Origin: JAYUHK01 sp043767025
GTDB taxonomy: Bacteria; Bacteroidota; Bacteroidia; Chitinophagales; Saprospiraceae
Assembly: GCA_043767025.1 (NCBI GenBank)
Contig: JAYUHK010000216.1
Span: 1 to 22,227, forward strand
Reading direction: 5' to 3'
Length of the DNA stretch: 22,227 nt
Made by a program: the position numbers and the translations under genes. The notes beneath the pieces were generated by a model that was not told where the DNA came from, did not search any database, and worked only from the letters and a program-made list of their open reading frames with translations. Below are positions 6,893-13,229 of this stretch, in pieces. The first letter of the stretch is position 1. Every line of letters starts with the position of its first letter.

Positions 6893-9286
6893 TTATTTAT
6901 TTGAAGTAAAAATTTCAAAGCCAACTGGTGCAATATTGACTGTCATAACATCGTCTGAAAAATTGTTTTTACTACCAAAATTGGAAAGCCATTTCCTATT
7001 TCTCAATCTTTCAGGCAATGTCACATTTACGAACTTAACTGAAATATTTTTATTAAAAACAGATAAAGTTGAATTGCCAAAATACGTTCTCAAAATGATT
7101 AACATTTGTTCGTCGGCTGCCAAAACCTCACATTCGCCGTACTGCATGGCGAGATTATCTCTCCGAATTTTTGACACTTTTTGTGCCACTAATTTGGTCG
7201 CTGCCTCGTAGGAATTTAGACTGTCAAACCGCATAAAACGCCTATTATCAGGGTCATTTGCTCCCGGTATTCCTATTTCATCGCCATAATATATGACTGG
7301 AACTCCCGGAATAGTCATGTTAAAAGCGTTTATCATTTGCAACCTCCGATAGCCGATTGGGTCTTTTACTTGTATATCGCGCTCGAAGCCTGCCGCGCGG
7401 TCGTCTTCCTCAAATTTCATCGCGCCACTTGCCAAACTTATGAATCTTGCTATGTCATGATTTCCTGTAATATTTCCCATAGTGTGGTGATAACCGTAGT
7501 AATCAAACGTTTCGCGAAGCGCATTTTTTACGGTAAGAAAAGAAGAATTTTGCTTCGCAAACACTTCGCGCGCGTCAAAATATAGGCTAAAATCAAACTG
7601 ACTGTCCAACATTCCAGAGCCGATGTAGCTCTGTATGAGGTCGCGGCTGCCGTAAGTTTCACCGATTTGGTAAATATTTTTTTGGGTAGGAAATATGACC
7701 TCGCGCTTGATTCTTTGGGTCAATCTACGCCAAAATTCTTGCGGAATGTGCTTGGTTGCATCGTGGCGATAGCCATCGAGGTCAAATTTTTTGAGCCAAT
7801 AAAGTGTGGAATCTGCCTGAACTTCGATGGACTCGGGGTTGGTCAGATTCAGGGTAGGGAGGAATGTGTCAAACCAAGTAGTCAGACGCTGTTCGTCCCA
7901 AATACGCAGATTTTTGCGCCCGTCGGGCAAATTGATAGGCGTAACCCAATTTTTGTGGTTCTGATAAATCGGATGATTTTCGTGGACGTGGTGACATACA
8001 TAATCCAACAAAATATTGATTTCGTTTTTGTGCGCCGACTTTACCATGTCAAACATTTCTTGGTCAGTCCCAAAATGCGGGTCAATTTTACTGCTCGAAA
8101 TGGGCCAATAACCGTGATAACCCGAATAAAGTCTTTTGGGTTCTGGGTATTCCTGCCAAGCATCTGCTGGATTTTGAGTAATAGGCGAAATCCATAAAGC
8201 ATTGATATTCAAGTCTTTAAGATAGCCCGACTCTATTACTTTTTGGATTCCGGACAAGTCACCGCCTTGCCAGTTGGCTCTTTCTAATAATTTTGCATTT
8301 TTTATAGGCGCATCATTTTTTTTATTGCCATTGCTAAATCTATCCACCAATGCAAAGTACATGATTTGAGTTTCTTTGTCGCCACGATTTAATTGCTTTG
8401 AATCTGTGACAATTTTATTATACTCCAAAGGAATCAAAATATCATTTGACAAACCTTCGTTATTTTCGGCGAATATTCTAATAAAACTTCTTTTTTTAGC
8501 TTTATCTACTGGCGGAAGCTCAAATTTCAGTTCTTCTTGTTTCTCCAATCTCGCCTCAATGCGGTGATTGTCATGAAATACAAAATAATTTTTTATATTA
8601 TTTATCACGCCTATTGTGACATTGTTTTCAGTGAATGATTTTGTAAATAATTGTGGAAGTAATTCTTCATTGGGTTTTTCTATCCTCAACAAAGAATTAA
8701 ATCCCCCCGAGCCATTGGACGCAGTGGCGGCATTAGGGTCTTTGATTTCTACACCGTCGGCGATGAATAAATACTGGTAATTTCCTGTATTTAGGGTAAA
8801 ATCAGCTTGCCAAAAACCATTTTTTAGCGCGCATATTCCGTTGGTCGGATTCCATTGATTCATCTCTCCTTTTACTTGCACCGACTTATAATTCTTATCT
8901 GTCAAGCGCAAAGTAACGGATTTTCTGGAGGTAGATTTTATTAAAATGGAGTATTTTGTGACATTATCTTTCATTTGGATTACCAATTCCGATAATTTTG
9001 GAGTATTCTGCCCCGAAATTGCTACTATGTCAAGTGTTTTTTCTGCTGGATGAAAGGTAAATGTCCACACAGTGGAGGCTTCAAATTGCTTAATTTTAGA
9101 AACGTCATCTATGTAATCTTCCAAAATAACAGTTGCCTTTCCGTCCGCCACAAGAATCGGCGAAGCCAAGCCAACGATGTCATTTCCTCCTAAAGACGAT
9201 GATTTTTTAGCAACTAAATTCGTATGACAACTCTGAAATACAGTAGAAATAATTACTACAACGGCGAACAACAGTATTTTTTTCAT
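6893..9286 (-). CDS. lipoprotein alpha-amylase, GH13 family
   Basis: A 797-aa secreted glycoside hydrolase acting on alpha-1,4-glucans such as starch or maltodextrins. The N-terminus is a lipoprotein signal ending in VFQSC (Cys20), so the mature enzyme is lipid-anchored in the envelope. Residues about 40-125 resemble the cyclomaltodextrinase N-terminal domain. About 125-200 resemble a CBM48-like beta-sandwich (VQVKGEMNQWNP). The GH13 barrel starts near 305 (MYFALVDRFSNG). Catalytic regions are intact: DYVCHHV (Asp428, His433), GYRHDATKH (nucleophile Asp509), IGETYG (acid/base Glu543) and GNHDIAR (His610, Asp611). A beta-sheet C-terminal domain follows from about 715. The domain order is that of neopullulanase/cyclomaltodextrinase-like enzymes (SusA type), but the exact activity cannot be read from sequence alone. 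It is the first gene of the group that continues with the SixA-like gene and bshC, and has a promoter at 9303-9333. Confidence 0.93.
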   Translation of the reverse strand: MKKILLFAVVVIISTVFQSCHTNLVAKKSSSLGGNDIVGLASPILVADGKATVILEDYIDDVSKIKQFEASTVWTFTFHPAEKTLDIVAISGQNTPKLSELVIQMKDNVTKYSILIKSTSRKSVTLRLTDKNYKSVQVKGEMNQWNPTNGICALKNGFWQADFTLNTGNYQYLFIADGVEIKDPNAATASNGSGGFNSLLRIEKPNEELLPQLFTKSFTENNVTIGVINNIKNYFVFHDNHRIEARLEKQEELKFELPPVDKAKKRSFIRIFAENNEGLSNDILIPLEYNKIVTDSKQLNRGDKETQIMYFALVDRFSNGNKKNDAPIKNAKLLERANWQGGDLSGIQKVIESGYLKDLNINALWISPITQNPADAWQEYPEPKRLYSGYHGYWPISSSKIDPHFGTDQEMFDMVKSAHKNEINILLDYVCHHVHENHPIYQNHKNWVTPINLPDGRKNLRIWDEQRLTTWFDTFLPTLNLTNPESIEVQADSTLYWLKKFDLDGYRHDATKHIPQEFWRRLTQRIKREVIFPTQKNIYQIGETYGSRDLIQSYIGSGMLDSQFDFSLYFDAREVFAKQNSSFLTVKNALRETFDYYGYHHTMGNITGNHDIARFISLASGAMKFEEDDRAAGFERDIQVKDPIGYRRLQMINAFNMTIPGVPVIYYGDEIGIPGANDPDNRRFMRFDSLNSYEAATKLVAQKVSKIRRDNLAMQYGECEVLAADEQMLIILRTYFGNSTLSVFNKNISVKFVNVTLPERLRNRKWLSNFGSKNNFSDDVMTVNIAPVGFEIFTSNK

Positions 9287-9302
9287 TATTAATTATTTTT
9301 TA

Positions 9303-9333
9303 CAAAATTAATTATTTTTTTTAAAAGCGCAAA
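9303..9333 (-). promoter_or_regulatory. complete Bacteroidetes-type promoter for the amylase operon
   Basis: Read on the minus strand: TTTG (9333-9330), 19 bases, then TAATTTTG (9310-9303). This matches the consensus TTTG-N19-21-TAnnTTTG exactly. The -7 box ends 16 bases before the amylase ATG, giving a very short leader. Confidence 0.7.
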
Positions 9334-9358
9334 TTTTTGACCAAAAAAATGTACGTTT

Positions 9359-9397
9359 AAAAAAAAAACCTCGTAAGTGAAAGTACTTACAAGGTTT
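9359..9397 (-). terminator. intrinsic terminator of tRNA-Arg
   Basis: On the minus strand AAACCTTGTAAGT pairs with ACTTACGAGGTTT across a six-base loop (12 of 13 pairs; hairpin 9366-9397). A run of about ten T residues (9368-9359) overlaps and extends the stem base. It starts ten bases after the tRNA 3' end and separates the tRNA from the amylase promoter. Confidence 0.82.
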
Positions 9398-9406
9398 AAA
9401 AGGAAG

Positions 9407-9480
9407 TGATCCCGCATGGGTTCGAACCATGGACCTACAGATTAGAAATCTGTTGCTCTATCCAGCTGAGCTACAGGACC
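9407..9480 (-). tRNA. tRNA-Arg (anticodon TCT, decodes AGA)
   Basis: A 74-base cloverleaf on the minus strand. The acceptor GGTCCTG pairs with CGGGATC (two G-U pairs) and is followed by discriminator A; CCA is not encoded. The D stem is GCTC/GAGC. The anticodon stem ACAGA/TCTGT holds the loop TTTCTAA, giving anticodon TCT. The T arm is CATGG-TTCGAAC-CCATG. It has its own promoter box upstream and a terminator downstream. Confidence 0.96.
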
Positions 9481-9498
9481 TTATTTTAAATTCCGCCG

Positions 9499-9506
9499 CA
9501 AATATA
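9499..9506 (-). promoter_or_regulatory. -7 promoter box for tRNA-Arg
   Basis: TATATTTG on the minus strand matches TAnnTTTG and lies 18 bases upstream of the mature tRNA 5' end. No good TTTG is present at the -33 spacing. The flanking bases resemble the box at 16132-16139. Confidence 0.5.
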
Positions 9507-9571
9507 CTATCTTTTTTTAAAATCAATGTATTTTAGATACAATTCTTATAATTTTCTAGAACATTTTAAGC

Positions 9572-11683
9572 TCAATAGCCGCCCCAGTATCTTCTTAAAA
9601 ACCACTCGCTTCCTAAAAGGAGCAGTAAAAGTCCAAATATCCATTTGTAATTAATGATATTTTGTGTTTTAGAGGTTTCGTAAATAATTGGTTTAATATT
9701 ATTTTTGTTTCGTATCAGCTCCGAAATACTGCTTATTTCTGTGGGCATTACTGTTTTGCCTCCAAATTTTTGACTAATTGCTCTCAATAAAGAAAAATCT
9801 GCCGTAGTTTCTGAAAGCTCTATATTTATAGCTTGAATACTGAATTTTCCTTCAAAAACTAATTGCTCACCTTTAGCATTTGTGACATTACTTTTGTACG
9901 AATAATCGCCTGCTGGAAAAAAGCCAGCGTTCAAACTATAGGTTTTATTGCTTGTTTTGTTGAATGTGAAATTAAATTCCTTTTTTTGAGCGTCCTTGAC
10001 CAACATTTTTACATCTGCATCGTTGAGCAGCTCATAGTTATCGTTGTAAAGTTCGGCGGAAAAATCTATATTTTCATTTTCTTTAAAAACATTTTTAGAC
10101 ATTGTAACTCGGAATTTGCGTTTGTCCTCTTTTACGGTCAGATATTGCGCAGTTTTGCCAATCATACCGTCAAAAAGTGAAGCATTTTGGTGTTGTAGAA
10201 AATCAAATAATCGCCATTTCCAAACTCCTTCTGCACTCAAAATCCCAATTTTTGAGCCGTCCGTTTGCTCTCCCAACATCAGAAGTGGATATTTGGTATC
10301 TATTTTTCCAATTTTTTGGTACATTAAAATCTGTCCATTTCCTACAGATTTGAAATCGCCAAACGGTGCGGTGAGCGGCGGGAAATTGCCGACTTCTTTG
10401 CTCATATTATCTGCCACGCCAAATAAATTAAATTCTCCACCGATTTTTGCTTGCACATCGTTCAAATTACGCCCATCTCCGACAATATTTAAGAGGGATT
10501 GTGACATATTAAATTTGCCAATATCACTTTGGCTGCCTACTACAAATAGGCGCGCAGTTTTACGTTCAGAAAGTTGTTTTAGCACTGCCGAAATATCATT
10601 TGTCTTGGAGGGGAGTTGATGCAGCACCACTAAATCGTAGTCCGAAAACTTCAATTTTGCAGCGTCGCCCACAAACTCTGTGAATATTTGATAATTCTTA
10701 TTTTCGGTAAGTGCCTCTCGAATTGCAGTCAAATCGGGGTGTGGAGAGTTGGCGAGCAGTAATATTTTCTGTCTTCCATCTACCACATCAATAAAAATTT
10801 CTTTTGTATTATTGATAGCCGTCATCTCGCCATTGAGTTGGCTTACCGAAATTACATACTTTTGAACGCCCGCTTTATCGGCATCTAAAATAATTTCTTT
10901 GGTCGTAAAAAAAGTATTTCCAACGATATTTATGGGCGATTGGTGGACGATTTTTTTTCCTTCTGCCGATATTTGTGACACTGACAAAGTGGTGTTAGAG
11001 CCAGCCGAGTTTTTGGCGGCTACATCTATTTGCATCGAAAATTTATCCCCCAAGTAGGCAATATTATTGACCAAAACCTTTTTGATAAGCAAGTCTTTTT
11101 TGGGCGTAGTATCTCCCAAAGCGATAGTATATACTGGTGCTGTGAGCTTTTCGGCGGCGTAAAGTGGATTAGTACCTTCGTTGTAGATACCGTCGGTGGC
11201 GAGAATAATTGCACCTAAATTTTGACCGCTATAAAGGTCGTATGCAGATTTTAGTACGGCGGATATGTCGGTAACTTTATCTTTATTTTCAAAATTTACT
11301 TTTTCTCGAAATTCACTACCAAATGCGTAATCATGGACTTCATAATTTTTGGCAAGTTCGGACTTCAAATTTTCAAAATTTGTTTGATAGATTTTCATTT
11401 TTGCCTCATCGGTGGTCGCAGAAATTGATTCAGATTGGTCTTGCGCCATCACGATAACTGGTTTTTTCGTTTCAGTTGTCTTGGATTTTAGCAAAGGCGA
11501 CATCAATAAAACCGCTATCAGTGTCGCTGCCAAGCCACGCAAAACTGCCAAGATACGCCTGTAATTTGGGTGTTTTTCCAAAAAAGTATTGTCTTTGTAG
11601 TACAAAATAAGGGCAAATCCAAGTCCTAAAACTGCGCAAAAAATTAGATACCAAGCGGGATATTGAAAAGTAAGATTTAACAT
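9572..11683 (-). CDS. membrane-anchored von Willebrand factor A domain protein
   Basis: A 703-aa protein of a type common in Bacteroidota but without a settled function. Two N-terminal membrane segments (about 10-29 and 46-64) precede a VWA-like domain. Its metal-site motif DQSES (Asp82, Ser84, Ser86) has the DxSxS form, Thr138 could be the third ligand, and LATDGIYNEG (161-170) is the conserved TDG strand. The middle (about 200-300) is beta-rich. Residues about 300-420 look like a Rossmann-type amidotransferase-like domain (ILLLANSPHPD, DLVVLHQLPS). A beta-sandwich region follows, then a C-terminal membrane helix (about 680-697) ending SEWFLRRYWGGY. The bulk is expected outside the inner membrane. 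It lies 116 bases downstream of the SPOR-like membrane gene; no promoter box or convincing gene is visible in that gap. A sensor, scaffold or metal-dependent adhesion role is possible, but none is shown by the sequence. Confidence 0.85.
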   Translation of the reverse strand: MLNLTFQYPAWYLIFCAVLGLGFALILYYKDNTFLEKHPNYRRILAVLRGLAATLIAVLLMSPLLKSKTTETKKPVIVMAQDQSESISATTDEAKMKIYQTNFENLKSELAKNYEVHDYAFGSEFREKVNFENKDKVTDISAVLKSAYDLYSGQNLGAIILATDGIYNEGTNPLYAAEKLTAPVYTIALGDTTPKKDLLIKKVLVNNIAYLGDKFSMQIDVAAKNSAGSNTTLSVSQISAEGKKIVHQSPINIVGNTFFTTKEIILDADKAGVQKYVISVSQLNGEMTAINNTKEIFIDVVDGRQKILLLANSPHPDLTAIREALTENKNYQIFTEFVGDAAKLKFSDYDLVVLHQLPSKTNDISAVLKQLSERKTARLFVVGSQSDIGKFNMSQSLLNIVGDGRNLNDVQAKIGGEFNLFGVADNMSKEVGNFPPLTAPFGDFKSVGNGQILMYQKIGKIDTKYPLLMLGEQTDGSKIGILSAEGVWKWRLFDFLQHQNASLFDGMIGKTAQYLTVKEDKRKFRVTMSKNVFKENENIDFSAELYNDNYELLNDADVKMLVKDAQKKEFNFTFNKTSNKTYSLNAGFFPAGDYSYKSNVTNAKGEQLVFEGKFSIQAINIELSETTADFSLLRAISQKFGGKTVMPTEISSISELIRNKNNIKPIIYETSKTQNIINYKWIFGLLLLLLGSEWFLRRYWGGY

Positions 11684-11799
11684 TTTTAATGATTACTGAT
11701 TGAAAATTCCAGAGGGAATTGAACAAATGACTCCAACCTTAATACGCATAAAAGCCCAATAAAGTTCATTGCGTGGGTAGTAAGTGGGAAAAATAGTAA

Positions 11800-13056
11800 T
11801 TATTTTTTTTGAGTCAGATTGATAATTGCGATATTTGTGACACTGATTTTCTTTTGAGTTAGCTGTTCTCTTTGTCGGAGGTAAGTTTTTTGCGCATCGC
11901 TTTTTGTGACAAAAATTTCATCTAAAAAAACAGCATATATTTTTGACAACCCAAAACAAGACATCGAAATACAGCCTGCTCGCACGCCTAATTTATTTAA
12001 AATTTGTACCCTTTTTTTAGCTGCCCAAGGGCTGTCAAAGGTACTTTCTTGAATTACAAAAAGCGATGCACCCAAGTTATATATTCTGTCACAATCATAA
12101 GAAATATAATTATTTTTTCCAATAGAAAGATATAAACCTTCGGTACTTTTTTCGGGCAGCCCACGAGCAGTAAATTCGTCTTTTGGAAGCATTTTTTGGA
12201 TAGCGACTTTCATTTTGTCATCTCTTAACGAATTTTTTGGGCTGACTTTCGGCGGTACTATCTCCATCGGCTCCGGCATCGAGACCAACGCATCTTGCTC
12301 TCTTTCAGCTTGATAGCTGACTTCATCGGCATAAATTTTTTCTCGCAGGGAGTATTCTCTTGTCCAAAGTGCAGCGATTAAGACGAGGCAGAAGCTGCTC
12401 ATCAATAGTTGTTGTGAGTAAGCGTTTTGTTTGCTGCGAAGTGTTTTTTGAAACAGTAATATCTTTTCGGGCAGCGATATTTTTAGTGCTAAATCTGCAT
12501 TTTTTAGCCTGTCTAACAGATAAAACTGCTTTTTGGGACGCATTTCAGCCAAAAATTCTAATCTTGCAGGCGTTGTATGAAGATGAATTTTACTCGCCGA
12601 ATCTACACTCAAAACGCCTAAACCCGCTTGGGTGCTTTGCCGGAGGAGTTCGTTGTAAAATGGTTCAAAAGCATAATCACACAATTCGTCGCTCAAAACG
12701 AGCCATTTTTCGTCACAGGATTCAAATTTTTTCATTTTTTCTACTGCAAATAAAAAGCGATATTTGGGAAGAAACTGAATAATTTGAAAAAAAATCCAAT
12801 ATAAAGTCAAGCCTACACAAATACCAAATATGATTTTGAAACCAATGTGCGCATAAAAATATAAATTAAAATGCAATAAGTGACAGGTTAAAAATATTAC
12901 TAACAACGAAATAGAGCTTAATAAAATCACGTCCCAGCGCAAAATATTTTTTAATAAAACATACTTTACTTCTTCGGCATCTTCTACACCTATCACTTCA
13001 AAGACCGAAATAAATCGCGTTCCGTCGGGACGAACAAAAGTGACAGCCACCAGCAA
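11800..13056 (-). CDS. membrane protein with SPOR-like C-terminus (main, C-terminal part of a frameshifted gene)
   Basis: Long open frame (418 codons) that begins directly after a TAG at 13059-13057, with only TTG, CTG or GTG as possible starts. It reads as the body of a larger protein whose first ~41 codons are in another frame (see 12998-13177). Numbering from 13056: a beta-hairpin-like start VTFVRPDGTRFISVFEV (5-21), membrane segments at about 41-63 and 69-95, then a soluble region (115-210) with WLVLSDELCDYAFEPFYNEL (shown by FEPFYNELLRQ) and LGVLSVDSA. A third membrane helix follows at 217-231, then a proline-rich linker (258-275). A ~70-residue end (328-398) resembles a SPOR peptidoglycan-binding repeat: ASLFVIQESTFDSPWAAKKR, then KIYAVFLDEIFVTKSDAQK. 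Topology would place the SPOR-like end in the periplasm. The function is unknown and the SPOR assignment moderate. It lies upstream of the VWA gene. Confidence 0.72.
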   Translation of the reverse strand: MLVAVTFVRPDGTRFISVFEVIGVEDAEEVKYVLLKNILRWDVILLSSISLLVIFLTCHLLHFNLYFYAHIGFKIIFGICVGLTLYWIFFQIIQFLPKYRFLFAVEKMKKFESCDEKWLVLSDELCDYAFEPFYNELLRQSTQAGLGVLSVDSASKIHLHTTPARLEFLAEMRPKKQFYLLDRLKNADLALKISLPEKILLFQKTLRSKQNAYSQQLLMSSFCLVLIAALWTREYSLREKIYADEVSYQAEREQDALVSMPEPMEIVPPKVSPKNSLRDDKMKVAIQKMLPKDEFTARGLPEKSTEGLYLSIGKNNYISYDCDRIYNLGASLFVIQESTFDSPWAAKKRVQILNKLGVRAGCISMSCFGLSKIYAVFLDEIFVTKSDAQKTYLRQREQLTQKKISVTNIAIINLTQKK

Positions 13057-13177
13057 CTAAATTTATATCAAGAGCTTGTTCGTAAGTAGTCACGCCCTCG
13101 CTGTCGCGAGGGCGGCTTTTATAGTAATTTTTTAAAAAATCTCCGGCTGTTTTTTGTATAATTGAACGCTCAATCAT
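12998..13177 (-). pseudogene. N-terminal piece of the same gene, in a shifted frame
   Basis: An ATG at 13177 opens a 59-codon frame: MIERSIIQKTAGDFLKN..., SRPRDSEGVTTYEQALD, then INLVA, ending at TGA 13000-12998. The first ~41 residues look like genuine coding sequence that leads straight into VTFVRPDGTRF of the downstream frame. Joining the frames at about 13045-13057 (GTTGCTGGTGGCTGTC) requires dropping one base and would give a protein of about 458 residues starting with a proper ATG. The tail after VA (GGCHFCSSRRNA) reads as out-of-frame translation. The start is 32 bases after the stop of the T9SS amylase. Possible causes are a sequencing error, a real inactivating indel, or programmed frameshifting; the sequence alone does not decide. 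The perfect GC-rich hairpin at 13093-13114 falls inside this coding piece. Confidence 0.62.
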
Positions 13178-13195
13178 GGAAAATACAAAATTTAT

Positions 13196-13229
13196 AAAAA
13201 TTTATAAAATTAAATTTTTATAAATTTTT
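13196..13229 (-). repeat. AT-only perfect inverted repeat over the T9SS amylase stop
   Basis: AAAAATTTATAAA (13196-13208) and TTTATAAATTTTT (13217-13229) are exact complements around an eight-base spacer. They cover the last codons and stop of the amylase gene. All pairs are A-T, so as a terminator hairpin it would be weak, and no clean T-run follows on the minus strand. It could slow polymerase, protect the mRNA 3' end, or simply reflect AT-rich composition. Confidence 0.4.

Noticed and set aside
11694..11777. 27-codon minus-strand frame (MNFIGLLCVLRL...) between the SPOR-like and VWA genes
   Set aside because: It is very short, has no recognisable motif or promoter, and frames of this size are expected by chance.
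13093..13120. Plus-strand terminator
   Set aside because: No plus-strand gene ends here and the hairpin lies in coding sequence of the shifted N-terminal frame; kept only as a finding.
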